Source: an uncultured Winogradskyella sp. (GTDB lineage Bacteria > Bacteroidota > Bacteroidia > Flavobacteriales > Flavobacteriaceae). From it: 64,000 nucleotides of DNA. The notes under the pieces are model-generated. The model made no database searches, was not told the DNA's origin, and worked only from the letters and a program-made list of their open reading frames with translations. Positions 53,412-63,125 of this stretch are shown one piece after another (the first letter of the stretch is position 1; each line of letters starts with the position of its first letter). The stretch is from contig NZ_CANLYI010000002.1 of assembly GCF_947495255.1 (NCBI RefSeq), positions 310,001 through 374,000 on the forward strand, given 5' to 3'. The position numbers and the translations under genes are program-made.

Positions 53412-55925
53412 ATGAAACTGAAACTACTCTTATTTTTTATATCACTAGGACTTTTATCTGCCACTGCGCAAACTAAAGTCAGCGGACACGTGTTTGATGA
53501 AGGCAACACGCCAATACCTTTTGCCAATGTAATGTTTAAAGGCTCCACCATTGGAACCATTACAAACGAAGACGGTAAATTTTATTTAGAATCCGATGAA
53601 AACTGGGAAACCTTAGTGGTTTCTTTTGTTGGTTTTAAAACACTCGAAATTCCTTTACCGAAACGAATAAATTATGAATTAAAATTTATTCTTCAAGAAG
53701 AGGAGTCTTCCCTTGATGAAGTTCTTATTGTAACTGGTAAACAATCTAAAAAGGCTTCAGAAAATCCAGCTATAAGAATTCTTAAAAAGATTTGGGAACG
53801 TAAACGAAAAAATGGACTCAATCAATTTAAACAATACGAATACGACCAATACGAAAAAGTAGAATTTGACCTCAACACCATAGATAGCGCTTTAATTAAA
53901 AGTAAGCTTTTTAAAGGTATGGAATTTGTGTTTGAAGAAGTTGATACGTCTAATGTTACCGGAAAAACGTATTTACCAATCTTTTTAAATGAATCTGTAA
54001 AGAAAATCTCTGGTGATAATTCAATTAATAAAGAACGTGAGGATTTAATAGGTAATAAAAACTCTGGCTTTAGTAATAACCAAATTATAATTGATTTTAT
54101 AGACGATTTATATTCTGAATATAGTATCTATGATAATTACATGAAATTTTTCGATAAAAGCTTTGTGAGCCCATTAAGTAGAACTGGTGTTCAAACCTAT
54201 AACTATGTTTTATCTGACAGTGCTTTTATAGATAACAAATGGTGTTACAACATCATTTATTACCCAAGACGAAAAAACGAATTAACTTTTAAAGGTGATT
54301 TTTGGGTTAACGATTCTACTTTCGCTATAAAGGAAATTAATCTTCAAGCATCAAAAAGCGCGAATATAAATTGGGTTAAAGAAATATATATAGAACAAGA
54401 ATTCGAAGTTTTAAATGATTCCTTATTCTTAATTAAACGCGATTATTTTCTTTCAGATTTTTCCATGAATAAAAAGGAAAAATCTAGAGGGATTTACGGA
54501 AAACGAACTACGATCTACGATAATTATCAATTCAACCAACCAAAAGACGCTAAGTTTTATGATAAGGTTGTTTATAATTACGAAGCAGACGTCTATAACC
54601 GTCAAGACGATTTTTGGCAAACTAACCGACTTGAAGAATTAAGCAAAGACGAAAAAGGTGTTTATAAAATGTTAGACACGCTTAAGACGGTTAAGAAATT
54701 CAAACGTATGTATAATCTAGGAAGCATACTTGCCTCTGGTTATATAGAGTTCCCGAGCCTTAACATGGACTATGGTCCAATTTTTTCAACCTTCGGTTAT
54801 AACGAGGTTGAAGGTGTGAGGTTAAGAACTGGTGGACGAACGTATTTTGGTCCTAATGATTTATGGCGAATTGAAGGTTTCTTAGCATATGGTTTTAAGG
54901 ACGATAAATTTAAATACGGTATTTCAGGAAAATGGTTATTAAATAAGCGAAGCCGACTCACAATATTTGGAGGCAATCGTAGAGATGTGGAACAAATTGG
55001 AGCGAGTTTAACAAGCTCAACAGATGTTTTAGGACGTAGTTTAGCATCTTCATCAATTATTAGTACAGGCTCAAATGATAAATTAACCAATATTAGTTTA
55101 ACTAATTTAGGATTCTCTATTGAACCTACACGAAACTTTGAAGTGAGAATAGACGGAAGTTTTCGCAATCTCAGATCTGCATCACCTACGTTTAGTTTAG
55201 ACTATAATGATATTGAATCACCTACTGGTATTTCTTCAGAAATTAAACAATTTGAATCTAGACTATCTCTATCTTATTTTCCAAAACGAGAAATGACTGG
55301 TTTTGGTGTAGAACGAAGAGAGAAAAACGATAATTTCGCTAGGCTTTTTGCACAAGTGAGTCGTGGAGACCAAGATTGGTTTAGTAGCGATTTCGATTAT
55401 ACTAAAGTGCAATTCTCATACATCCAACCATGGCAACTAGGTGGTTTTGGCCGTTTAACAACCTCAATAGAAGCTGGTAAAACTTTTGGTGAAGTGCCAT
55501 TGGCATTACTAAATGTTGTACCTGGTAACCAAACTTATTTCTCAATATATAACACGTTTCCACAACTAGATTTTTACGAATTTGTAACTGACACCTATAG
55601 TTCTGTGCATTTAGAACATAATTTTAATGGTCGTATATTTTCTCGTATACCATTTCTAAAGAAGTATAACTTAAGAGCAATCTTAGGCTTAAGAGGTGTT
55701 TGGGGAGAATTATCAGAAGAAAACAGAGCATTAAGCAATACAGGAAATAATCCTGCTGAATTCATATTAGTTGCACCAGATTCTCGAATGTATTATGAAT
55801 ATAGTGTCGGTGTAGCCAACATTTTTAAGGTATTGCGATTAGACTTTAACTTCAGAGGTAATTATCTAGATCTTCCAGATGCTAGAAAATTTGGAATAAC
55901 AGGTAGCTTTGGGTTTTACTTCTAA
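53412..55925 (+). CDS. DUF5686 outer-membrane protein with carboxypeptidase-regulatory-like domain
   Basis: 837 residues from the ATG at 53412; the frame starts four codons earlier at a TTG that is less plausible. Signal peptide (MKLKLLLFFISLGLLSATAQ), then a CarboxypepD_reg-like domain (KVSGHVFDEGNTPIPFANVMFKG...EEESSLDEVLI) and a long beta-barrel region of the DUF5686 type ending in FGITGSFGFYF. Lacks a TonB plug. Conserved in Bacteroidetes, function unknown. Transcribed alone, followed by the terminator at 55996. Confidence 0.9.
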   Translation: MKLKLLLFFISLGLLSATAQTKVSGHVFDEGNTPIPFANVMFKGSTIGTITNEDGKFYLESDENWETLVVSFVGFKTLEIPLPKRINYELKFILQEEESSLDEVLIVTGKQSKKASENPAIRILKKIWERKRKNGLNQFKQYEYDQYEKVEFDLNTIDSALIKSKLFKGMEFVFEEVDTSNVTGKTYLPIFLNESVKKISGDNSINKEREDLIGNKNSGFSNNQIIIDFIDDLYSEYSIYDNYMKFFDKSFVSPLSRTGVQTYNYVLSDSAFIDNKWCYNIIYYPRRKNELTFKGDFWVNDSTFAIKEINLQASKSANINWVKEIYIEQEFEVLNDSLFLIKRDYFLSDFSMNKKEKSRGIYGKRTTIYDNYQFNQPKDAKFYDKVVYNYEADVYNRQDDFWQTNRLEELSKDEKGVYKMLDTLKTVKKFKRMYNLGSILASGYIEFPSLNMDYGPIFSTFGYNEVEGVRLRTGGRTYFGPNDLWRIEGFLAYGFKDDKFKYGISGKWLLNKRSRLTIFGGNRRDVEQIGASLTSSTDVLGRSLASSSIISTGSNDKLTNISLTNLGFSIEPTRNFEVRIDGSFRNLRSASPTFSLDYNDIESPTGISSEIKQFESRLSLSYFPKREMTGFGVERREKNDNFARLFAQVSRGDQDWFSSDFDYTKVQFSYIQPWQLGGFGRLTTSIEAGKTFGEVPLALLNVVPGNQTYFSIYNTFPQLDFYEFVTDTYSSVHLEHNFNGRIFSRIPFLKKYNLRAILGLRGVWGELSEENRALSNTGNNPAEFILVAPDSRMYYEYSVGVANIFKVLRLDFNFRGNYLDLPDARKFGITGSFGFYF

Positions 55926-55995
55926 CCCGATTTTAAGATTCTTTTCATTTGCCTAAAACTCGGTAAAACACTATATTTACAGACTGAAATAACAC

Positions 55996-56029
55996 AAAAA
56001 TCGCACAAATATTTTCTTGTGTGATTTTT
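55996..56029. terminator. Terminator between DUF5686 gene and ppa
   Basis: A 13-bp stem (55996-56008 with 56017-56029, one G-U pair) around an 8-nt loop, with T at the end; A-rich on the other side. It ends 18 bases before the ppa ATG, so ppa must start transcription within or after it. Confidence 0.75.
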
Positions 56030-56047
56030 CAAATTAATAAAATAGAC

Positions 56048-56575
56048 ATGTCAGAACAAGAAGATTTAACTTTCGATGTATTAATAGAAATACCTAAAGG
56101 AAGTCGTAATAAATATGAATACGATTTTACTTTACATAAAATTCGTTTCGACCGTATGCTTTTTTCATCTATGATGTATCCAGGAGATTACGGTTTTATA
56201 CCAGAAACTTTAGCTTTAGATAGCGACCCTTTAGATGTTTTAGTATTAGGGCATCAACCTACCTTCCCGATGGTAGTAATGGAAGTTAGACCAATTGGTG
56301 TTTTCCATATGACAGATGAAAAAGGACCAGATGAAAAAATTATTTGTGTACCAGTTTCTGACCCAATTTGGAGTAATAATAAAGATATTAGCGATTTAAA
56401 TCCACATAGATTAAAAGAAATCGAACACTTCTTTAGGGTCTATAAGGACTTAGAGAAAAAGAAAGTTGATGTTGGTGATTGGGGAAATGCAGAAGAAGCT
56501 GTGGCAATCTATCACGAATGTGTTAAACGTTACGATGAAAGTGAGCACAAAAAGAAACGCACTTTTACAATTTAA
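56048..56575 (+). CDS. ppa: Inorganic pyrophosphatase (family I)
   Basis: 175 residues from ATG 56048; a GTG 27 bases earlier lies inside the terminator stem and is not credible. The PPase signature DSDPLDVLVLG and the metal-binding acids around it, the YPGDYGFIPET strand and KGPDEKIICVPV are present. Hydrolyses pyrophosphate. Next gene encodes the membrane pyrophosphatase, so two pyrophosphate-using enzymes are adjacent, though a strong terminator separates them. Confidence 0.97.
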   Translation: MSEQEDLTFDVLIEIPKGSRNKYEYDFTLHKIRFDRMLFSSMMYPGDYGFIPETLALDSDPLDVLVLGHQPTFPMVVMEVRPIGVFHMTDEKGPDEKIICVPVSDPIWSNNKDISDLNPHRLKEIEHFFRVYKDLEKKKVDVGDWGNAEEAVAIYHECVKRYDESEHKKKRTFTI

Positions 56576-56633
56576 CGAAATCGACCCAACTACATCGTTT
56601 TCGAAATCGTAAGTTTTTTAACTTATAAATATT

Positions 56634-56672
56634 AAAAAAGCAATATCATGTAATTGATATTGCTTTTTTCGT
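56634..56672 (+). terminator. Terminator of ppa
   Basis: A perfect 15-bp stem (56634-56648 with 56655-56669) with a 6-nt loop and a T run within the 3' arm. Confidence 0.9.
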
Positions 56673-56735
56673 AAAAATATGTTTGATTTTACTACTTTAG
56701 CCGAGCTAAAAACTAATCAATTTAAATATTACAAT

Positions 56736-59156
56736 ATGGAATCAATGATGATTTACATGCCAATAGCGTTGGCAATTTTAGGATTAATTTACATGCTCAT
56801 TAAGCAATCTTGGGTAATGAAACAAGATGCAGGAGATGGTAAGATGAAAGAAATTTCAGACCATATATATGAAGGAGCATTGGCGTTTTTAAATGCCGAA
56901 TACAAATTACTAGCTGTTTTTGTAGTCGTAGTAGCTGCATTATTAGCTATTGTTTCATTTATTGTACCTACAACACACTGGTTAATTGTAATCGCTTTTG
57001 TTTTTGGTGCAGTATTTTCTGCATTCGCTGGAAATATCGGAATGAAAATAGCAACAAAAACAAACGTTAGAACAACACAAGCTGCTCGTACAAGTTTACC
57101 AAATGCACTAAAAGTCTCTTTTGGAGGTGGAACTGTAATGGGTCTTGGAGTTGCTGGTTTAGCTGTTTTAGGCTTAACAGTATTCTTTATAATCTTTTTT
57201 AATGTCTTTATGGGTGGTGTTTGGACAAATACCATGGATATGACTATCGTCTTAGAAACCTTAGCTGGTTTTTCACTTGGAGCAGAATCAATTGCTTTAT
57301 TCGCCAGAGTTGGTGGAGGAATTTATACGAAGGCAGCCGATGTTGGTGCTGATTTAGTTGGTAAGGTAGAAGCTGGAATCCCTGAAGATGACCCTCGTAA
57401 TCCTGCAACTATAGCAGATAATGTAGGTGATAATGTAGGTGATGTTGCCGGAATGGGAGCTGATTTATTTGGTTCTTATGTAGCAACGGTATTAGCTGCA
57501 ATGGTTTTAGGTAACTATGTCATTAAAGATATGGGTGGCTCAATCTCTGATGCTTTTGGAGGTATTGGTCCTATTTTATTACCAATGGCAATTGCTGGTG
57601 TAGGTATCATTATTTCTATCATCGGAACGATGTTGGTTAAAATAAAAAGTAACGATGCTAAAGAAGCTGAAGTTATGGGCGCTTTAAATATTGGAAACTG
57701 GACTTCAATTATATTAGTTGCTGCTGCATGTTTTGGATTAGTAACATGGATGTTACCAGAAACAATGCAAATGAACTTCTTTGGAGAAGGCTTACAAGAG
57801 ATTTCTTCAATGAGAGTATTCTACGCAACCTTAGTAGGTTTAGTTGTAGGTGCTGTTATTTCGTCGGTAACGGAATATTACACTGGTTTAGGTAAAAAAC
57901 CAATTTTAAATATTGTACAACAATCAAGTACCGGAGCAGGTACAAACATTATCGCTGGTTTAGCTACTGGTATGATTTCTACATTCCCTTCTGTATTATT
58001 ATTTGCTGGAGCAATATGGGCATCTTATGCTTTTGCCGGATTTTACGGAGTTGCATTGGCTGCATCTGCAATGATGGCTACAACTGCAATGCAGTTAGCA
58101 ATTGATGCTTTCGGACCAATATCGGATAATGCTGGTGGAATTGCTGAAATGAGCGAACAAGAACCAATCGTTAGAGAGCGTACAGATATATTAGATTCAG
58201 TTGGTAACACAACGGCTGCAACCGGAAAAGGTTTTGCAATTGCTTCTGCAGCATTAACATCTTTAGCTTTATTTGCTGCCTATGTAACGTTTACAGGAAT
58301 TGATGGTATTAACATTTTTAAAGCACCTGTTTTAGCCATGTTATTTGTTGGTGGTATGGTACCAGTAGTATTTTCTGCTTTAGCAATGAATGCTGTTGGT
58401 AAAGCTGCCATGGAAATGGTAGAAGAAGTGCGTCGTCAGTTTAGAGAAATTCCAGGCATTATGGAAGGAACAGGACAACCAGAATACGATAAGTGTGTTG
58501 CTATTTCTACTGAAGCTTCTTTAAAAGAAATGATGTTACCTGGTTTATTAACTATTGGTTTCCCTTTAGCAATCGCCTTTATTCCTATGATTTTCGGAAT
58601 GGATCCTTTAGCTATCGCAGAAATGCTTGGTGGTTATATGGCTGGTGTTACAGTTTCTGGTGTACTTTGGGCAATATTCCAAAACAATGCAGGTGGTGCT
58701 TGGGATAACGCTAAGAAATCATTTGAAGCAGGTGTAGAAATTAATGGAGAAATGACATTTAAAGGTTCTGAAGCTCATAAAGCGGCTGTAACTGGCGATA
58801 CTGTTGGTGACCCATTTAAAGATACATCTGGACCTTCAATGAACATCTTAATTAAACTAACGTGTTTAATTGGTTTAGTTATTGCTCCTATTTTAGGTGG
58901 TCATTCTAATGATACTGCTTTAGCAAACATTGAAGAAGAAGTGTCTATTGAAATGACGGTTAATTCTAATGCTATTGCAAAAGCAACAGTTGACTTTTCT
59001 ACAATAAAAGAAGGCGTAAAAGTATTAGAAACAATTGTTTTTGAAGGTACTCAATCTGAAGTAGAGAAAGAATTAAAAGCTTTTGAAGCCTCTATTACAA
59101 ATGATGCTGGCGACATTATAAAAGTCATTGAAAAAGTAGATATAACTAAAGGATAA
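56736..59156 (+). CDS. hppA: Membrane-bound H+/Na+-translocating pyrophosphatase
   Basis: 806 residues from ATG 56736. A longer frame begins at 56679 but its first 19 residues are not conserved; a near-match to the -7 element (TACTTTAG, 56694-56701) lies between the two starts. About sixteen transmembrane helices. Pyrophosphate/metal motifs [11 protein letters not shown] and [16 protein letters not shown], then [22 protein letters not shown], a Lys position diagnostic for the K+-dependence subgroup (Ala-Ala-Thr-Gly-Lys seen here; subgroup assignment needs alignment), and [12 protein letters not shown] near the end. The tail carries an extra ~70 residues ([12 protein letters not shown]...) after the usual end. 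Couples pyrophosphate hydrolysis to ion pumping. Confidence 0.95.
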   Translation: MESMMIYMPIALAILGLIYMLIKQSWVMKQDAGDGKMKEISDHIYEGALAFLNAEYKLLAVFVVVVAALLAIVSFIVPTTHWLIVIAFVFGAVFSAFAGNIGMKIATKTNVRTTQAARTSLPNALKVSFGGGTVMGLGVAGLAVLGLTVFFIIFFNVFMGGVWTNTMDMTIVLETLAGFSLGAESIALFARVGGGIYTKAADVGADLVGKVEAGIPEDDPRNPATIADNVGDNVGDVAGMGADLFGSYVATVLAAMVLGNYVIKDMGGSISDAFGGIGPILLPMAIAGVGIIISIIGTMLVKIKSNDAKEAEVMGALNIGNWTSIILVAAACFGLVTWMLPETMQMNFFGEGLQEISSMRVFYATLVGLVVGAVISSVTEYYTGLGKKPILNIVQQSSTGAGTNIIAGLATGMISTFPSVLLFAGAIWASYAFAGFYGVALAASAMMATTAMQLAIDAFGPISDNAGGIAEMSEQEPIVRERTDILDSVGNTTAATGKGFAIASAALTSLALFAAYVTFTGIDGINIFKAPVLAMLFVGGMVPVVFSALAMNAVGKAAMEMVEEVRRQFREIPGIMEGTGQPEYDKCVAISTEASLKEMMLPGLLTIGFPLAIAFIPMIFGMDPLAIAEMLGGYMAGVTVSGVLWAIFQNNAGGAWDNAKKSFEAGVEINGEMTFKGSEAHKAAVTGDTVGDPFKDTSGPSMNILIKLTCLIGLVIAPILGGHSNDTALANIEEEVSIEMTVNSNAIAKATVDFSTIKEGVKVLETIVFEGTQSEVEKELKAFEASITNDAGDIIKVIEKVDITKG

Positions 59157-59174
59157 CCTTTAGAATCATAAATA

Positions 59175-59209
59175 AAAAACCCTCATAAAAATCATTTATG
59201 AGGGTTTTT
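59175..59209 (+). terminator. Terminator of hppA
   Basis: A 15-bp stem (AAAAACCCTCATAAA, 59175-59189, with TTTATGAGGGTTTTT, 59195-59209) around a 5-nt loop. Confidence 0.9.
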
Positions 59210-59301
59210 CATTTCACGTAATTTAGCTATTACAAGGTAGGAATTTCTTGATTATAACTGTTATATCTGTAAATCAAGCAATTCTAATCAAAAGATTCAT
59301 T

Positions 59302-61113
59302 ATGGCATCAATTAAAAAAATCCTCAGTCTTATTTTAATTTTTCTATTTGCATTAACCTCCCTAACATCTTGTGAAACGGATGATGGCAATAATAGTAAT
59401 GGACAACAAGAAACAATACCAGATTCGTTTTCTGAATATTTTGGAAACGACATTTCAAGAGATTTTATAGGCAATGTAATAGACAGTAACAAAAATCCAA
59501 TTGAAGGTGTTACTATCACTATTGGTAACGAAACAGTATTAACCGATAGTAATGGTATTTTTATTATAAATAGCACTAATGTAAATGAACGTTTTGGATA
59601 TGTTAAAGCTGAAAAATCAGGATATATTCATGGCTCACGTAGTGTTGTGCCTTCAGGTGGTACTAACAAAGTAACCATAATGCTACTTGAAGCTACGGTT
59701 GTAGGAACCGTAAACAGTGGTTCTTCTGAAACAATTAGCGTAGCAAATGGAAGTTCTGTAAGTTTTGATGGTAATTTTATTAAAGAAGATGGCTCAGCGT
59801 ATTCTGGTTCTGTTGATGTAATAATGCATCATTTAGATCCGGCTGATAAGGACATGGCCATGCAAATGCCTGGTATGTTATATGCCCAAAACAATGAAGG
59901 TGCTGAACGCATGCTTCAAACCTTAGGAATGTTAGCAATAGAATTGAGAGGTACAGGTGGAGAAGATTTAAACTTAGGAGAAGGTTCTATCTCGGAAATT
60001 AAAATGCCAGTTGATGCGAGTTTAATGAGTATTGCACCTGCAACTATTCCATTATGGTATTTTGATGAAGTTAACGGCTATTGGAAAGAGGAAGGACAAG
60101 CCACTCTACAAGGCAATATGTATGTTGGTAATGTTTCTCATTTTTCATTCTGGAATTGTGATATACCAGCAGAAGCCATCACACTTTGCATAACAGCTAC
60201 TAATGAAAGTAATAACTCACTGAGTAATCTTTGGGTAAGTATAACTAGTACAACTTTTGGCACTACATATGGTTACACAAATGAAAATGGTGAAGTATGT
60301 GGTTATGTTCCAAGCAACGAAACCTTAGAACTTAATATTTATAGTTATGATTTTTGTGGAGACACACCTCTTTATTATGAAATGATTGGGCCATTTTCAA
60401 CCGATTCTAATATTTCTATTATTGTGCAAGAAAGTTCAGATATTATAGAGGAAACCATTATTGGAAATTTTAATTCTTGTAATGGTGACGCTGTAAATGA
60501 TGGCTATGTGCAATTAACTTATGGATACCAAACTTACATAGATTTAGTAACTAATGGTGAGTTTGAAATTAATTTGCTACGTTGTGAAGAAGATAATACC
60601 TTTAAATTAAAAGGTAGTGATTATGTAAACTTACAGACAACGGATAGTATTAGTTATACGTTTACAACACCCTTAACTAATATAGGATCGATATCAGCTT
60701 GTAATACAGTAACCGAATTTATACAATACTCAATTGATGATGGAGAAACTGTATTAATAATTGATGGATTTCAAACAGGATTTTCTGAAGCTTCAGATGC
60801 TGTTGATGGACCTTCATTAACCATTAGCGGTTCAAGTAATACTGGAAATTGTTTCTATATGTTCGGAAACCTGGACGATACTGTATATGAAGGCTCATAT
60901 GATTATTTCGACTGGAACGACGCCAATGATACGGGTTTCAATATACAAGAATGTATAGATATGACTTCTACAAATAACAACATCATATTTAACCTAACAA
61001 CATTAGGAGCAGCAGGTGAGTATATAGATATTAATTTTAGTGGAGCTTATGAAGATTATAATGGTAACCCACATACTATTACTGGAGTTGTGCATGTATT
61101 TAGAGATTATTAA
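59302..61113 (+). CDS. Lipoprotein with carboxypeptidase-regulatory-like domain, tandem copy 1
   Basis: 603 residues from ATG 59302, chosen because it gives a standard lipoprotein signal with lipobox LTSC; an earlier in-frame start at 59248 does not. After an acidic DDGN-rich linker (outer-membrane-type Asp at +2 region) comes a CarboxypepD_reg-like domain (FIGNVIDSNKNPIEGVTITIG...GYVKAEKSGYIHGSR). A central domain contains ATIPLWYFDEVNGYWKEEG, similar to eukaryotic FAM171/CILP-type extracellular domains, followed by Cys-containing beta-sandwich repeats. It is a paralogue of the next gene. Function unknown; surface-exposed. Confidence 0.88.
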   Translation: MASIKKILSLILIFLFALTSLTSCETDDGNNSNGQQETIPDSFSEYFGNDISRDFIGNVIDSNKNPIEGVTITIGNETVLTDSNGIFIINSTNVNERFGYVKAEKSGYIHGSRSVVPSGGTNKVTIMLLEATVVGTVNSGSSETISVANGSSVSFDGNFIKEDGSAYSGSVDVIMHHLDPADKDMAMQMPGMLYAQNNEGAERMLQTLGMLAIELRGTGGEDLNLGEGSISEIKMPVDASLMSIAPATIPLWYFDEVNGYWKEEGQATLQGNMYVGNVSHFSFWNCDIPAEAITLCITATNESNNSLSNLWVSITSTTFGTTYGYTNENGEVCGYVPSNETLELNIYSYDFCGDTPLYYEMIGPFSTDSNISIIVQESSDIIEETIIGNFNSCNGDAVNDGYVQLTYGYQTYIDLVTNGEFEINLLRCEEDNTFKLKGSDYVNLQTTDSISYTFTTPLTNIGSISACNTVTEFIQYSIDDGETVLIIDGFQTGFSEASDAVDGPSLTISGSSNTGNCFYMFGNLDDTVYEGSYDYFDWNDANDTGFNIQECIDMTSTNNNIIFNLTTLGAAGEYIDINFSGAYEDYNGNPHTITGVVHVFRDY

Positions 61114-61241
61114 TTTAAAACTCTCTATCTAAAAAAAAGCCTTTCAATACTAATTAGTATTGAAGCAAAAATTAATAGGATTTTTCACGCAACCATTTTA
61201 AGATTTTTTCATCTATAAAATATAATCTTAAATCAACCGCT

Positions 61242-63062
61242 ATGAAATCAATCAAAATTTCACTTTCAACCTTCCTTTTATTATGTTTATCACTTACCTC
61301 TTGTGATATTGACGATGGTTCGTCTAGCAATAATAACCAACAACAAGAAATCCCAAATTCTTTTTCTGAATATTTTGGTAACGATATTTCTAGAGATTTT
61401 TTAGGAACGGTCGTTGATAAAAACCACCTTCCAATCTCAGGTGTTACAATTACCATTGGTAGTGAAACGGCTTTAACAGACAACAATGGTGTTTTTATTA
61501 TTAGAGATGCTGATGTAAATAAACGCTTTGGCTATGTAAAAGCTGAAAAAGCAGGTTACATTCATGCTTCTCGAAGTGTTGTTCCATCTGAAGGCACAAA
61601 CAAAGTAACTATAATGATGCTAGATGCTAATATTACCGGAACTGTTAATAGCGGCTCAGCAGGAACGGTTTCTCTTAACAATGGAAGCTCAGTAAGTTTT
61701 GATGGAAACTTTATTAAAGAAGATGGCTCTGCTTACTCTGGTTCTGTAGATGTTATTATGCATCATTTAGATCCTACTGATGATGATATGTCTCAACAAA
61801 TGCCAGGTATGTTGTATGCTCAAAATGAAGAAGGTGCTGAACGTATGTTACAAACTCTTGGTATGCTCGCTGTAGAATTAAGAGGTTCTGGTGGAGAAGA
61901 TTTAAATTTAGCCGAAGGTTCTACTTCAGAAATTAAAATACCTGTGGATGCTAGTTTAATGTCTATTGCACCTGCAACTATTCCGCTTTGGTATTTTGAT
62001 GAAGTTAATGGCTTTTGGAAAGAAGAAGGACAAGCCACTTTACAAGGTAATATGTATGTTGGTAGTGTATCTCATTTTAGTTTTTGGAATTGTGATATAC
62101 CAGCCGAAGCTATTACACTTTGTGTAACGGTTACAGACGAAAATGGCAATGAATTAAGCAATATAGAAGTAAATATAACAAGTGCTACTTTTGGAAGCAC
62201 TAATGGCAGCACAAATGAAAACGGAGAGGTTTGTGGTTTTGTGCCAAGTAATGAAAGCTTAGACCTTAGTATTTTTAATTATGGTATTTGTGGAAATACA
62301 CCTTTACACTTAGAAACTATAGGTTCTTTTTCTTCAGACTCTAACATCACCATAATTATTACCGATAATCCATATATTATTGAAGAAACTGTTACTGGCA
62401 AATTAAATAATTGTGATGGAGCTTCTGTTACTGACGGATATGTTCAAATCACCTATGGAGAAACAACTTTTACAGACTCGATAAACGATGATGGTTCTTT
62501 TGAGATTATTGTGCTTAGATGTCTTGAAGATAACACCTTTAGTATAATGGGAACTAATTTTAACAACCCGCAAACAACTGGAGAAATATACTATACATTC
62601 ACATCTCCTTTTACAAATTTAGGAGATTTAAATGCCTGTAATACAATTGACGAATTTTTTACATATAGTATAGATGATAGTGCGGTTGAAAGATTGTATA
62701 TAGAAAATGACGACTTGGGTACTGGAACATTTTCTGATTACATTCAGTTACATGGAGGACCATTTAATACTACATTCAATAGCATAATTATAAATGTCCC
62801 TAACCAACTAGGTAGTTATACTATAGGTGTTGATGATTTTGTTAAATTAGTATTAGGTTTCGAAGAGAATGGCACCAATCAATTATACGTTTTAAGTAAT
62901 ACTGAAGATTGTAATATAACTATAAATGTTAGTAAAGCTGCTGAATTTATAGGAGACCATATCGATATAAATTTTAGTGGTGAACTTATACATGTTTATG
63001 AAGGTGTAACATATGGCCCAACGAGAACAATTGTAGGTTCTGCACATATAAAAAAGAGGTAA
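61242..63062 (+). CDS. Lipoprotein with carboxypeptidase-regulatory-like domain, tandem copy 2
   Basis: 606 residues; lipobox LTSC near residue 20, then DIDDGSSS. From residue 40 to about 290 it is nearly identical in motif order to the previous gene: SFSEYFGNDISRDF, GSAYSGSVDVIMHHLDP, GAERMLQTLGMLA, PATIPLWYFDEVNGFWKEEG. It diverges in the last ~150 residues. The layout suggests tandem duplication followed by divergence of the C-terminal, perhaps ligand-facing, part. Followed by a bidirectional terminator. Confidence 0.9.
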   Translation: MKSIKISLSTFLLLCLSLTSCDIDDGSSSNNNQQQEIPNSFSEYFGNDISRDFLGTVVDKNHLPISGVTITIGSETALTDNNGVFIIRDADVNKRFGYVKAEKAGYIHASRSVVPSEGTNKVTIMMLDANITGTVNSGSAGTVSLNNGSSVSFDGNFIKEDGSAYSGSVDVIMHHLDPTDDDMSQQMPGMLYAQNEEGAERMLQTLGMLAVELRGSGGEDLNLAEGSTSEIKIPVDASLMSIAPATIPLWYFDEVNGFWKEEGQATLQGNMYVGSVSHFSFWNCDIPAEAITLCVTVTDENGNELSNIEVNITSATFGSTNGSTNENGEVCGFVPSNESLDLSIFNYGICGNTPLHLETIGSFSSDSNITIIITDNPYIIEETVTGKLNNCDGASVTDGYVQITYGETTFTDSINDDGSFEIIVLRCLEDNTFSIMGTNFNNPQTTGEIYYTFTSPFTNLGDLNACNTIDEFFTYSIDDSAVERLYIENDDLGTGTFSDYIQLHGGPFNTTFNSIIINVPNQLGSYTIGVDDFVKLVLGFEENGTNQLYVLSNTEDCNITINVSKAAEFIGDHIDINFSGELIHVYEGVTYGPTRTIVGSAHIKKR

Positions 63063-63068
63063 CTCATA

Positions 63069-63105
63069 AAAAAGCCTTCAACTCATAAGAGCAGAAGGCT
63101 TTTTC
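63069..63105. terminator. Bidirectional terminator
   Basis: AAAAAGCCTTC (63069-63079) pairs with GAAGGCTTTTT (63094-63104) around a 14-nt loop; T runs on both exits. Serves the second lipoprotein gene and the convergent receptor gene. Confidence 0.88.
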
Positions 63106-63125
63106 AAATTTAAAAATAAAATATT

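Noticed and set aside
61144..61163. Hairpin TCAATACT-AATT-AGTATTGA between the two lipoprotein genes
   Set aside because: On the coding strand no T run follows; only the opposite strand has one and no gene there needs terminating. Left unannotated.
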